Assembly: GCF_014649015.1 (NCBI RefSeq)
Contig: NZ_BMSF01000003.1
Span: 124,001-188,000 of the forward strand
Source of the DNA: Streptomyces narbonensis
GTDB taxonomy: Bacteria; Actinomycetota; Actinomycetes; Streptomycetales; Streptomycetaceae
Length of the DNA: 64,000 nt
Direction: 5' to 3'
Shown: piece by piece, positions 56,072-64,000 of the stretch
Layout of the letters: each line of letters begins with the position of its first letter
Position numbering within the stretch: position 1 is the stretch's first letter
Position numbers and translations under genes: made by a program
The notes under the pieces: model-generated
Seen by the model: only the letters and a program-made list of their open reading frames with translations
What the model was told of the DNA's origin: nothing
The model's database searches: none

Positions 56072-57475
56072 TCAGTCCTCTCGGAGGGGCGTGGGTCCGG
56101 CGGGCGGGAGACCGGCGGTGGGCGTGCTCGCGGAAAGCGACGGGCTCTCGTCGGGCGGAGGACTCATGGTGGGTGGGTCGCTCGCAGGCGGGTCGCTCGC
56201 GGGCAGGTCGCTCGCGGGCAGGAATCGGGCGGCGCAGCAGAGGGCCGCGGCGAGGGCCAGGCCCGCCGCGACGAGCGCCGCGCTCGGCCCGCTCGCCGTC
56301 CAGACGGCCCCGAACGCGACGGCGGCGCCGAGCCGGGCCAGCGCCTGCGCGGTCTGTACGAGCGCGAGGCCGCCCGCCTGGTGCCCCTGGGCGAGGAAGG
56401 GGCCGGTCAGAGCCATCAGGACGCCGTCGGTGGCCGCGTAGAAGGTGCCGATGAGCACGAGCACTCCCCCGAGGAGGAGGACGTCCGTCACGGGGGCGAG
56501 GAGCAGCCCGTACGCGAGGAGCAGGGCCCCGTGCCCGTACAGGAACGGCCTGCGCCGGCCGACGCGGTCGGCGAGGCGGCCCGCCGGGACGGCGAGCAGC
56601 AGATAGACGCCGGCGGCACCGAGCGGCAGGAACGGGAACCAGGTGGCGTCGAGTTCGAGCCGCTGCTGGAGCAGCAGGTAGAGGAAGGCGTCGCCGACCG
56701 TGGCGGCGCCGAGGAGGCCGGCGCAGAGGAGGATCCGCCGGTACGCGGGCGAGCGCAGCGCGGTGAGGACCCCGCCACGCGCGCGTGGCGCCGCTTCGGC
56801 GGCGGCGCGGGGACCCGGCGCCGCCGGCGGCCGCAGCGGCTTCGGGTTTCGCCGCCGACCCGGGACGCACAGCACCCACAGCAGGACGCCGAAGGCCCCG
56901 ACGCAGAAGCTGACGGCGAAGACCGCCTCGTACGCCTCCGCCGTGGCCCACAGGAGGGTGAAGGCTGCCAGCGGGCCGAGGAGGGCACCGGTGGTGTCCA
57001 TGGCGCGGTGGGTGCCGAAGGCGCGGCCCAGCTCCTCGGGCGGGCTGTGCAGGGTGATGAGCGCGTCGCGCGGAGCCGTGCGGACGCCCTTGCCGAGCCG
57101 GTCGGCGGCGATGGCCCCCGCGATCCCGCCGGCCGAGCCGCCCGCGAGGAGGAGGCCGAGCCGGGAGCAGGCGGAGAGGGCGTAGCCGAGGCCCCCGACC
57201 TGCTTGTGGCGTCCTCCGCGGTCGGCGGTGGCGCCGCCGAGGATCCGGACGAGCGCGGTGGCGCCGGTGGAGAGCCCGTCGAGCAGCCCGAACTGGAGCG
57301 GGGAGAGGCCGAGTCCGACGACGAGGTAGAGCGGCAGCACGGCGGTGACCATCTCCGAGGAGATGTCGGTGACCAGGCTGACCGCGCCGAGCGCGAGGAC
57401 GGTGCCCGGGACGCGCCGCCTGCCCCGCGAGGGGGCGGGCGGCGCGTCGCGGCGACCGGTGGTCGCGAGGTACAT
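56072..57475 (-). CDS. MFS transporter with repeat-rich C-terminus
   Basis: 467 aa from ATG 57475, which overlaps the phosphatase stop (TGATG). Twelve membrane spans are present, with TADRGGRHKQVGGLGYA and RLADRVGRRRPFLYG as motif A copies. The last 50 residues are cytosolic and repeat PASD units, encoded by an 18-bp near-repeat at about 56170-56225. Layout and the GKGVRTAPRDALI segment resemble MFS proteins of a family with unknown substrates. The open frame upstream runs through the phosphatase gene and is not coding. Confidence 0.88.
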   Translation of the reverse strand: MYLATTGRRDAPPAPSRGRRRVPGTVLALGAVSLVTDISSEMVTAVLPLYLVVGLGLSPLQFGLLDGLSTGATALVRILGGATADRGGRHKQVGGLGYALSACSRLGLLLAGGSAGGIAGAIAADRLGKGVRTAPRDALITLHSPPEELGRAFGTHRAMDTTGALLGPLAAFTLLWATAEAYEAVFAVSFCVGAFGVLLWVLCVPGRRRNPKPLRPPAAPGPRAAAEAAPRARGGVLTALRSPAYRRILLCAGLLGAATVGDAFLYLLLQQRLELDATWFPFLPLGAAGVYLLLAVPAGRLADRVGRRRPFLYGHGALLLAYGLLLAPVTDVLLLGGVLVLIGTFYAATDGVLMALTGPFLAQGHQAGGLALVQTAQALARLGAAVAFGAVWTASGPSAALVAAGLALAAALCCAARFLPASDLPASDPPASDPPTMSPPPDESPSLSASTPTAGLPPAGPTPLRED

Positions 57476-58845
57476 CAGTGGCAGGTGTAGGTCGGGCCGG
57501 AGTCCTTGACCTGGTTGTCGGTGCCGACGTACTGCCAGGTGTAGGTGGTGTCGGTGAGGTCCAGCTTCAGGACGCCGTAAGGGCCGCTGATGCGCTTCTG
57601 GCTGTTCGGCTGGACCGTCTCGATGTCGTAGGGCTCGGCGCCGCCCATGCCACCGACGATCTCGACGATGCCGTCGGCGGTGGCCCGCCCTTCGGGGTCC
57701 TGCGGGGCGAAGCGCTCGTAGTGGTGGTCGTGTCCGTTGAGCACCAGGTCGGCCTTGGCGCCGTAGAGGATCTTCCATACGGGCTTGGAGACCGGGTCGT
57801 TGCCGTGGCCGCCGGAGGAGTACAGCGGGTGGTGGAAGTAGGCGGCGAGGCAGCCCTTGGTGTTCCGCGCGAGGTCGTCCTTGAGCCACTGGATCTGCGC
57901 GGGGTCGTCGAAGGAGTTGGAGTCGAGGGCGACGAAGTGCCAGTTGCCCTGGTCGTAGCTGTAGTAGGGCTTCCCCTGCGGGTAGGCGATCGCTCCGAAG
58001 TACGACTTGTAGCCGGCGAGCGGGCCGGCTGGGTCGTAGGTCTCGTGGTTGCCGGGCACGGGCCGGGTCTTCGCCTTGAAGGCGCCCCACGTCTTGTCGT
58101 AGTAGTTGCGGAAGTCGGAGAGCAGGGCGTCGTCGTACTGGTTGTCGCCCATGGTCAGGTAGAAGGACGGGGCGATCCGCTGCGCGAGAGCCGCCGTCTT
58201 GGGGTGGGCGCAGGAGCTGCTGGACGCCGTGCACTGGGCGGCGATGTCCCCGGCCGCGACGACGGTGAAGGCGCCGGTGGGCGGGGGCGTGGTGGTGGTC
58301 GTGCCGTAGACCTCGACCGTGAAGAGGGAGTAGCCGTACGAGGTGCCGCGGGCGGTGCCGTAGACGCGCAGGTATCGGCCCTGGCCGGTGAGTCCGGTCC
58401 AGTCGTCCGTGGCGCCGTTGCCGGCGGTCTCGGTGGCGAGGCGGGTCCAGGTGGTGCCGTCGGCGGAGATCTCGACGCGGTAGGCCTTGGCGTAGGCGGC
58501 CTCCCAGACGAGCTTGACGCGGGAGACGGTGGCGCCGGCGCCGAGGTCGACCCGGATCCATTGCGGGTCGACGCCCTCGGCGCTGGCCCAGCGGGTGGTG
58601 GAGACGCCGTCGAAGGCCTTCTCCGGGCCGAAGGTGCTGTCCTCGACGGAGGAGGAGGTGGCCGGCCGGCCCTGGGAGATCAGTGTGTCGGCGGCGGCAC
58701 CGGCCCGGTCCGGGTGGGCGAGCAGGAGTCCGCCGACGAGCAGCAGGACGGCGGTGAGGACGAGGGTCAGACGGGTGGTGGTGAAGGGGCTCGTGAGGGT
58801 GGTGGTCGGGGTGCTGCGCGGTGGTGTGGAGGCGAACAGGCGCAT
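57475..58845 (-). CDS. Secreted metallophosphoesterase with F5/8 (discoidin) domain
   Basis: 456 aa from ATG 58845 (GGGAG upstream). A signal/anchor covers residues 20-48. Residues 55-180 form a discoidin carbohydrate-binding domain (STTRWASAEGVDPQWIRVDLG). The phosphoesterase follows, with metal ligands in AAGDIAAQC, MGDNQYDD, GNHETYD, FHHPLYSSGGHG and NGHDHHYERFAP. Homologues resemble purple-acid-like or calcineurin-like phosphatases of Streptomyces. It leads an operon with an MFS and a TolB-like gene and has an operator-like dyad within its promoter. Confidence 0.92.
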   Translation of the reverse strand: MRLFASTPPRSTPTTTLTSPFTTTRLTLVLTAVLLLVGGLLLAHPDRAGAAADTLISQGRPATSSSVEDSTFGPEKAFDGVSTTRWASAEGVDPQWIRVDLGAGATVSRVKLVWEAAYAKAYRVEISADGTTWTRLATETAGNGATDDWTGLTGQGRYLRVYGTARGTSYGYSLFTVEVYGTTTTTPPPTGAFTVVAAGDIAAQCTASSSSCAHPKTAALAQRIAPSFYLTMGDNQYDDALLSDFRNYYDKTWGAFKAKTRPVPGNHETYDPAGPLAGYKSYFGAIAYPQGKPYYSYDQGNWHFVALDSNSFDDPAQIQWLKDDLARNTKGCLAAYFHHPLYSSGGHGNDPVSKPVWKILYGAKADLVLNGHDHHYERFAPQDPEGRATADGIVEIVGGMGGAEPYDIETVQPNSQKRISGPYGVLKLDLTDTTYTWQYVGTDNQVKDSGPTYTCH

Positions 58846-59024
58846 ACCTGGGCTCCCTGGCCTGGGGGGTCGGCGAGAGCTGGACACCGGTGCGGAGCAC
58901 GACGGCCCGGCCGCGTGGCGATTCGGGCGCCACGCGGCGGGGTGGTGCTCGGCGGCCGGGTCAGAGCTCTCGCTGAGCGCGTCACGCCCATGGGGTCGGG
59001 CGCCGCGCCAAGCCGCTGGCCGGG

Positions 59025-59050
59025 ATGCTAGCCGATAGGAAGGTTTCCTA
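59025..59050 (-). promoter_or_regulatory. Promoter of the phosphatase operon with ROK-type operator
   Basis: A -10 box TAGCAT (minus strand, 59030-59025) is preceded by the dyad TAGGAA-GGT-TTCCTA at 59036-59050, which overlaps the spacer and -35 position. The dyad resembles TTAGGAAAGTTTCCTAA operators of ROK-family repressors that control secreted carbohydrate-acting enzymes in Streptomyces. The leader would be about 170 nt. Confidence 0.55.
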
Positions 59051-59117
59051 CCAGACTCTCGACTCCCCCTCGCCCGCGCGGAGTTCGTGCCCACCGTCAC
59101 GGGCACCCCAGGAGGCG

Positions 59118-59474
59118 TCAGAGGCTGATGTGGTACGCCTTGCGGAGGGTCTCGTGCACGGTCCAGGTCGTCCGGTCGCCCTCACGCAGCACGCACGCGT
59201 CGCCGGGGCCGATCTCCAGGGTCTCCCCGCCCTCGACGGCGACGGTCGCCCGTCCGCTGACCACCACGAAGAGCTCGTTGGCCTCGGTGTCGGTGACGAC
59301 GCCGGGCGTGATCTGCCAGATGCCGCGCACCTGCTTCCCGTCGGCGGACTCCCACAGCACCTTGCCCGTCACCTCGGGCGTGCCGGAGACGATCTGGGCG
59401 GGGTCGAGAGGGTCCGCCTCGAGCTCCGCGTCGGGGATGTGCACGGCGAAGGAAGGCGCGTCATGTGTCGTCAT
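59118..59474 (-). CDS. Cupin domain protein
   Basis: 118 aa, a single cupin barrel of the DUF861/cupin_3 type (ELFVVVSGRATVAVEGGETLEIGPGDACVLREGDRTTW). Such proteins often bind a metal and a small polar ligand; no enzymatic assignment is possible. ATG 59474 is preceded by a -10 like TACAGT eight bases upstream. It is followed by the phosphatase promoter. Confidence 0.85.
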   Translation of the reverse strand: MTTHDAPSFAVHIPDAELEADPLDPAQIVSGTPEVTGKVLWESADGKQVRGIWQITPGVVTDTEANELFVVVSGRATVAVEGGETLEIGPGDACVLREGDRTTWTVHETLRKAYHISL

Positions 59475-59756
59475 GGGCGGTGACTGTAGCGGGGGTCCGG
59501 AGCCGCCCGAGGACCGGGATCTGATGGAACATGGCACTCCGCTTCGCCTCCTACCAGGCGACTTACCCGCACACGACGACGGCAACGGATTCCGTACCGC
59601 GCTCCCGGTGAGGCGCGCCGGGGCTCGCGGCGGTCCCCGGCCGCGGAAGCGGAGCTGTCGTCACGGATTCCGCAGCGGTGGCCGACGGTGGCGCGGTGTG
59701 TGGCAGGAGCTCGCCACCGAGGTTTGCGGGGCCCGTGGTCGCGCCAGGAATGGGAC

Positions 59757-60776
59757 ATGTCCACACAGGTGTCCGAAGAGGTACGGGAGGCGCTCCACGA
59801 GGGGCGCCCCGTCGTCGCGCTGGAATCGACGATCATCGCCCACGGCCTGCCCCGCCCGCGCAATTTGGCCGTCGCCCTGGAGCTGGAGGAGCTCGTACGG
59901 GCAGGGGGCGCCGTCCCGGCCACCGTCGCCGTGATCGACGGGACCGCCCGGGTCGGCCTGGACCGCGCGGCGCTGGTCCGGATCGCGGAGGACCCGGCGG
60001 TACGGAAGCTCGGCCACCGCGATCTGGCCCCGGCCCTGGCGACCGGAGTGACCGGGGCGACGACCGTCTCGGCGACGGCGTGGCTCGCGGACGCGGCGGG
60101 CATACGGGTGTTCGCGACGGGCGGCCTCGGCGGCGTGCACCGCGAGTGGAGCGAGACCCAGGACGAGTCGGCCGACCTGCGCCTGCTCGCCGAGGTCGGG
60201 ATCACGGTGGTGTGCGCCGGGGTGAAGTCGATCCTCGACGTGCCGGCGACGCTGCAGCGCCTGGAGACTCTGGGGGTGACGGTCGTCGGGTACGGCACGG
60301 AGCACTTCCCCGGGTTCTACCTGTCCTCCTCGGGCGAGCCCGTCGACTGGACCCTGCGGAGCCCGGAGGAGGTGGCGGCGGTCATACGGGCCCAGGACGC
60401 GCTCGGCGGGCGGCAGGCCGCGCTCGTCGTGGCCAACCCGGTCCCGGAGGCGGAGCAGTTGGACCCGGCGCTCCACGCCCGGGTCCTCGCGCGGGGGCTC
60501 GCGGCGGCGAAGGAGAAGGCGATCACGGGTCAGGCCGTGACGCCGTTCCTGCTCGAATATCTGACGGTGCACACGGAAGGGGCGTCCCTGGAGGCGAACC
60601 TCGCGGCGGTCCGGGGCAACGTCCGGCTCGCCGCCCGGATCGCGACGGCGTACGGCGCGGGGATACGGGGCACGGCGGCGCCGGGCGCGGGGGAACCGGA
60701 CGCTGAGGCTCCCGGCTCTGGGGCTTCCGGCTCTGGGGCTTCCGGCTCTGCGGCTCCCGGCGCGGGCGGCCGGTGA
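59757..60776 (+). CDS. psuG: Pseudouridine-5'-phosphate glycosidase
   Basis: 339 aa from ATG 59757 (AGGA seven bases upstream). PsuG cleaves pseudouridine 5'-phosphate to uracil and ribose 5-phosphate. The family motifs VVALESTIIAHGLPRP, DGTARVGLD, TGATTVSATAWLAD and AVTPFLLEY are intact. The C-terminus is extended by about 30 residues of GSGASGSGA repeats, from a 15-bp unit present four times at 60707-60766. It overlaps the kinase gene by 4 bp, so glycosidase and kinase are coupled. Confidence 0.93.
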   Translation: MSTQVSEEVREALHEGRPVVALESTIIAHGLPRPRNLAVALELEELVRAGGAVPATVAVIDGTARVGLDRAALVRIAEDPAVRKLGHRDLAPALATGVTGATTVSATAWLADAAGIRVFATGGLGGVHREWSETQDESADLRLLAEVGITVVCAGVKSILDVPATLQRLETLGVTVVGYGTEHFPGFYLSSSGEPVDWTLRSPEEVAAVIRAQDALGGRQAALVVANPVPEAEQLDPALHARVLARGLAAAKEKAITGQAVTPFLLEYLTVHTEGASLEANLAAVRGNVRLAARIATAYGAGIRGTAAPGAGEPDAEAPGSGASGSGASGSAAPGAGGR

Positions 60777-61687
60777 GGCGGCCGGGGCGCGCGCTGCTGG
60801 TCGTCGGGGACGTGGTGACGGATGTCGTCGCCCGGCACCGGACGCCCCTCACCGCCGCGACGGACACGGCGGCGGAGATCCGGACCCTCCCGGGCGGCGC
60901 CGGAGCCAACGCGGCCTGCTGGGCCGTGCGTTCCGGCTGCGAGGACGTACGGCTGCTCGGCCGGGTCGGGACGGATGCGGCGGAGTGGCACGAGCGGGCG
61001 CTGAGACGGGCGGGGGTGCGCCCCCTGCTGGCCCAGGACGCCGAGGCGGCGACGGCCACCGTGATCGCGCTCGTCGACGCCTCGGCCGAGCGGACCTTCC
61101 TCACCGACAGCGGCGCCGCCCTGCGCCTCTCCCCCGCCGACTGGACGGCCGGCCTGCTCGACGGGGTGGCCGCCCTGCACCTGTCCGGCTATCTGTTCTT
61201 CGCCGGGACGAGCCGCGAGACGGCCCGACGCGCACTGCGGGACGCGCGGGAGGCGGGCGTCCCGGTGAGCGTGGATCCGGCATCTGCGGGGTTTCTCGCG
61301 GAGCTGGGGGTGGACGGGTTCCTGACGGCGACGGCGGGCGCCGACGTGCTGCTGCCCAATGCCGACGAGGCGCGGCTGCTCGCCGGTGGCCGAGAACCGG
61401 AGGCGGCGGCCGCGGAGCTGAGCCGACGTCATCCGCTGGTCGTGGTCACTCTCGGAGCGGCGGGCGCGCTGGTCGCCGAAGGCGGCGCGGTCACGGCACG
61501 GGTGACGGCGCCTCCGGTGCCCGCGGCGCTGCGGGTGGACTCGACGGGTGCGGGCGACGCCTTCACCGGGGCGTTCCTGGCGGCCCGGCTCGCGGGCGCG
61601 GATGCCGCGAAGGCCGCGGAGGCCGGGTGCCGCGCGGGCGCGGAGGCGGTCACTCTCGTGGGAGGCCGGCCCCCGGACTCCCCTTGA
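60773..61687 (+). CDS. psuK: PfkB-family kinase, probable pseudouridine kinase
   Basis: 304 aa, GTG 60773. The ribokinase/PfkB signature appears early (TLPGGAGANAACWAV) and late as VDSTGAGDAFTGAFLAARLAG with the catalytic aspartate in GAGD. Coupling to psuG indicates it phosphorylates pseudouridine to the substrate of PsuG. Other PfkB sugars or nucleosides cannot be excluded from sequence alone. Confidence 0.9.
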   Translation: MRRPGRALLVVGDVVTDVVARHRTPLTAATDTAAEIRTLPGGAGANAACWAVRSGCEDVRLLGRVGTDAAEWHERALRRAGVRPLLAQDAEAATATVIALVDASAERTFLTDSGAALRLSPADWTAGLLDGVAALHLSGYLFFAGTSRETARRALRDAREAGVPVSVDPASAGFLAELGVDGFLTATAGADVLLPNADEARLLAGGREPEAAAAELSRRHPLVVVTLGAAGALVAEGGAVTARVTAPPVPAALRVDSTGAGDAFTGAFLAARLAGADAAKAAEAGCRAGAEAVTLVGGRPPDSP

Positions 61688-61782
61688 CCTCGGACACCTC
61701 GGAGGCCCGGGCAGTCGCTACCGCCCCCCGTCAGTCCTTCCATTCATCCCCGTCAGACCCTCCCCCATCCCGTCCGTCGCTG

Positions 61783-62424
61783 TCAGTCCCCGCCGCCCAG
61801 CCCGGTCCAGGCCGGGTGGCGCGGGTCGTCGGCGCGTACGACGGCGTCGGCGGTCGCGGCGGGGCCGACCTCCGTCTCGTACCGCGCGAAGGCGGGCAGC
61901 GTCCAGGTCTCCTCGGTGCGCCGGGCGAGGGCGGCTGCCGAGAGACGCAGGTGCACGGTGAGGTCGAAGGGGAACCAGTGGCCGAGGAGGAACGGCCCGT
62001 GGAGCAGGAGCACTCCGCCGGGCGGCAGCGTCACGTACGGGCTGCGGGTCGCCCGGTCCGTGGCCGGATCCCACAGGTCGGGCAGCACGCGTCCGGTGCC
62101 GCCGGGTTCCAGCGGGGCGAAGACCTCGCGCCAGAGCGCCCCGACGTCGGTCCACCCGTCGTAGTACGCGTCGGGGTCCCGTTTCCCGTACTCGTACCGG
62201 AGGGAGGCCGGCCGCAGGAAGCCGCCGGTCCCGGCCACATGGACGGCTCTGCCGCGCGCCCGGAGCGCCTCGGCCAGGAGCCCGGCGAGCTCGCCGCCCG
62301 GGGCGGCGGGCGGCCCGTCGATGCCGACCTTGAGCCATGGCCCGCCGTCGCCGGGCGTGGCCGCGTCAAGGTGCGCGGCGAGCGTGCCGGCCAGCCGTTC
62401 CCAGGTGATCGCCTCGTATCGCAT
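61783..62424 (-). CDS. Uridine kinase-like protein with altered P-loop
   Basis: 213 aa from ATG 62424 (AGGA eight bases upstream). The overall pattern is that of the uridine kinase family: N-terminal P-loop position KVGIDGPPAAPGGEL, the middle GFLRPASLRYEYGKRDPDAYYDGWTDVGALWREVF, and VLLLHGPFLLGHWFPFDLTVHLRLS. The usual GxxGxGK(S/T) is not present (DGPPAAPGGEL), so ATP binding may be lost or altered. An in-frame ATG at 62433 is also possible. It lies near psuGK, which would yield uracil. Confidence 0.85.
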   Translation of the reverse strand: MRYEAITWERLAGTLAAHLDAATPGDGGPWLKVGIDGPPAAPGGELAGLLAEALRARGRAVHVAGTGGFLRPASLRYEYGKRDPDAYYDGWTDVGALWREVFAPLEPGGTGRVLPDLWDPATDRATRSPYVTLPPGGVLLLHGPFLLGHWFPFDLTVHLRLSAAALARRTEETWTLPAFARYETEVGPAATADAVVRADDPRHPAWTGLGGGD

Positions 62425-62520
62425 CCCACTCATCCTGCCCGCCCCTTCCCGCGTCCCGGCACATTCCGCGTCGTCACGGCTTGACCTTGTCACTGGCGTC
62501 ACTGTTCGACCATCGGATTC

Positions 62521-63273
62521 ATGGACACCACCTCACCCACCAGGGTCGTCGTCGTCACCGGCGCGGGCACCGGCATCGGCCGGGCCACGGCGCGCGCCTT
62601 CGCCGGACAGGGGGCGACGGTCGTCGCCGTCGGTCGCAGGAAGGAGCCGCTGCGGGAGACCGCCGAGGGGCACCCCGGGATCCACCGGTTGGTCGCGGAC
62701 GTGACGGCGGAAGGAGCCGCCGAGCAGATCGTCGATGCGACCGTGACCGCCCATGGCGGCCTCGACGTCCTCGTCAACAACGCCGGGATCTCCTCGGGCG
62801 GCCCGCTCGGCACCCTCGACCGCTCCGTGATCGCCCCGCTCCTGGAGACGAACCTCGTCGCCCCCGTCCTCCTCACCCAGGCCGCCGTCCCCGCGCTCAA
62901 GGAGTCCCGGGGCGTGGTGGTGAACGTGTCGACGACGATCGGGCAGCGCGGCTGGCCCGCCAACTCCGTCTACCCGGCAACCAAGAGCGCCCTGGAGACC
63001 CTGACCCGGTGCTGGGCGCTGGAGCTCGCGCCCGCCGGAGTCCGTGTGGTGGCCGTCGCCCCCGGCGCGATCGACACCCCGATCGCCGACCACACGGGCC
63101 TCTCCCCCGAGCGGCTGGAGGCGCTGCGGGCGTGGCAGCTCGCGCACACCCCGCTGGGTCGCCTCGGCAGGCCCGAGGAGGTGGCCCGGGTGATCACCTC
63201 GCTCGCCGCGCCGGACGCCGGATTCCTGACCGGCGCCGTCGTGCCCGTCGACGGGGGCGCGCTGGTCACGTGA
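62521..63273 (+). CDS. Short-chain dehydrogenase/reductase
   Basis: 250 aa classical SDR. The cofactor site is VVVTGAGTGIGRATA (residues 9-23), then LVNNAGIS, the catalytic VNVSTT and YPATK. The residues after beta-2 (VGRRKE) favour NADPH. ATG 62521 is the only good start. A 7-bp direct repeat GTCACTG at 62489 and 62498 lies in the promoter region. It overlaps the MerR gene by 4 bp, which implies the regulator controls its own operon. Confidence 0.9.
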   Translation: MDTTSPTRVVVVTGAGTGIGRATARAFAGQGATVVAVGRRKEPLRETAEGHPGIHRLVADVTAEGAAEQIVDATVTAHGGLDVLVNNAGISSGGPLGTLDRSVIAPLLETNLVAPVLLTQAAVPALKESRGVVVNVSTTIGQRGWPANSVYPATKSALETLTRCWALELAPAGVRVVAVAPGAIDTPIADHTGLSPERLEALRAWQLAHTPLGRLGRPEEVARVITSLAAPDAGFLTGAVVPVDGGALVT

Positions 63274-63740
63274 TACGACTGCGGGCGGAGGTGGCGCCCT
63301 TGCGCATCGGTGAACTGGCCCGGCGGACAGGGGTGTCGCCGCGCGCGCTGCGCCACTACGAGCAGGCGGGACTGATCGCGTCGACCCGGGCGGACAACGG
63401 ATACCGGGTGTACGGGGAAGGCGCTGTCGCGCGCGTGTCGAACATCCGGCACCTGCTGGCCGCCGGGCTCACGCTCGACGACGTGTCCGCGTTCCGCTCG
63501 TGCCTCGACGGGGACATCGCGTCGGCCGCGCCCTCCGCCCGCGGGCTGGAGATCGCCCGCGAGCGGCTGGCCGTCCTCGACGCGCGGATCGCGGCGCAGA
63601 CGGAGGCCCGGAACCGGCTCGCGGCGGCCCTGGCGGAGTCGTATCCCGAGGTGTCAGCCACCCAGGGCGGCGCCCCCTCGGGCAGCGGGCAGGTCACACA
63701 CAGGACGACGGGGTCGGTGCCGAGGTCGCGCCCGATGTGA
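63270..63740 (+). CDS. MerR family regulator
   Basis: 156 aa from GTG 63270, overlapping the SDR stop by 4 bp. The N-terminal winged helix is LRIGELARRTGVSPRALRHYEQAGLI followed by the second-strand NGYRVYGE; the C-terminal coiled coil (about residues 85-125) has no metal-binding cysteines, so it probably senses an organic ligand. A TTG at 63300 with GGAGG eight bases upstream would start at the conserved MRIGEL and is a real alternative (146 aa). The last 47 bp overlap the convergent gene at the right edge. Confidence 0.86.
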   Translation: MIRLRAEVAPLRIGELARRTGVSPRALRHYEQAGLIASTRADNGYRVYGEGAVARVSNIRHLLAAGLTLDDVSAFRSCLDGDIASAAPSARGLEIARERLAVLDARIAAQTEARNRLAAALAESYPEVSATQGGAPSGSGQVTHRTTGSVPRSRPM

Positions 63741-64000
63741 CGACGGCGCGCCCCGACTCGACCGCCGCCGCGAGCGTCAACTCGCCTTCCGCGAGGGCCC
63801 GGCAGGTCGCCGCGTCGGTCCGCAGCAGGGCGTCGGGGCCGTCGGCCGCACCGTCGCCGTACCCCACGGCGCCGTCACCGTCACCGCCGATCCGCACATG
63901 GAACTCCCCCTCGTCCAGGCTCACCTGGACGACCCCGGGGCCCAGCTCCGCGAGCGGTCCGAGGAGCGGGATCGCGTACCAGTGCGCGCGGACGGCGTCG
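63694..64000 (-). CDS. 3' part of a gene; SCP2-like C-terminal domain (5' end beyond window)
   Basis: 101 codons are visible and open to the right edge, ending with stop at 63694. The last residues carry VQVSLDEGEFHVRIGGDGDGAVGYGDGAADGPDALLRTD and an AEGELTLAAAVESGRAVVTSG segment, which resembles a sterol-carrier-like domain found at the C-terminus of some HxlR-type regulators. The N-terminal part and any HTH lie outside the window. It overlaps the MerR coding region by 47 bp in convergent orientation. Confidence 0.65.
   Translation of the reverse strand, partial: DAVRAHWYAIPLLGPLAELGPGVVQVSLDEGEFHVRIGGDGDGAVGYGDGAADGPDALLRTDAATCRALAEGELTLAAAVESGRAVVTSGATSAPTPSSCV

Noticed and set aside
51891..56951. 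1686-codon minus-strand open frame
   Set aside because: It runs across parts of MHYT, ogt, MFS and TolB-like genes in wrong frames; product has no motif.
62487..62509. TTGTCACTG before the SDR gene as another damage promoter
   Set aside because: One mismatch in the first block and, more importantly, no TAN3T at the required spacing (GTTCGA instead).

Overview
The window is high-GC actinobacterial chromosome, almost certainly Streptomyces. The codon bias is extreme, whiA is present, many genes are leaderless, and the gene order matches the conserved suf / ctaA / ctaB / pentose phosphate / glycolysis / whiA / uvrC-uvrA-uvrB block of Streptomyces. The core of that order is also kept in mycobacteria. 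It is core chromosome: no phage, plasmid, CRISPR array, biosynthetic cluster or tRNA was seen.

Layout. 1-4450 is a leftward Suf operon (sufR-sufB-sufD-Rieske ferredoxin-sufC; sufC runs off the left edge). 4653-7405 holds an ABC exporter pair and ctaA (heme A synthase). 7461-9939 holds three poorly characterised leftward genes, one a degenerate amidohydrolase. 10073-17964 has leftward ctaB and the rightward tkt-tal-zwf-opcA-pgl operon. 17990-25814 is leftward: pgi with two PH-domain membrane proteins, an RbpA paralogue, secG, tpiA, pgk and gap. 26034-34156 is leftward: an M14 carboxypeptidase, then the whiA-yvcK-rapZ-uvrC group. 34215-39332 is more variable: an SDR, a secreted orphan, a secreted cysteine protease with a membrane partner, an HTH regulator, a MITE-like repeat and a Tat Rieske lipoprotein. 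39562-53667 carries uvrA, a metallo-beta-lactamase-fold gene, an MHS transporter, TerC behind a candidate manganese riboswitch, two TerD proteins, uvrB, an MHYT sensor and ogt. 53748-64000 holds two MFS transporters, a TolB-like protein, a discoidin/metallophosphatase, a cupin, psuG-psuK, a uridine-kinase-like protein, an SDR/MerR pair and the end of a further gene.

How the parts work together. Suf builds Fe-S clusters under a cluster-sensing repressor; its promoter region also has an iron box. CtaA and CtaB supply heme for terminal oxidase. tkt, tal, zwf, opcA, pgl, pgi, tpiA, pgk and gap form most of the oxidative pentose phosphate pathway and lower glycolysis. UvrA, UvrB, UvrC and Ogt are DNA repair, and four leaderless promoters (uvrC, uvrB, ogt and the MBL-fold gene) share a motif like the RecA-independent DNA-damage promoter recognised by PafBC-type activators.

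Most notable signals: that four-promoter damage motif; a yybP-ykoY-like element before terC whose 3-prime P1 strand is complementary to the terC Shine-Dalgarno region; the sufR operator and neighbouring iron box; a TerD protein with an ATPase-like C-terminus lacking a Walker A; an amidohydrolase without its key metal ligands; and a MITE-like element that supplies the stop codon of the Rieske gene. All assignments were read by eye from the sequence; no searches were run.
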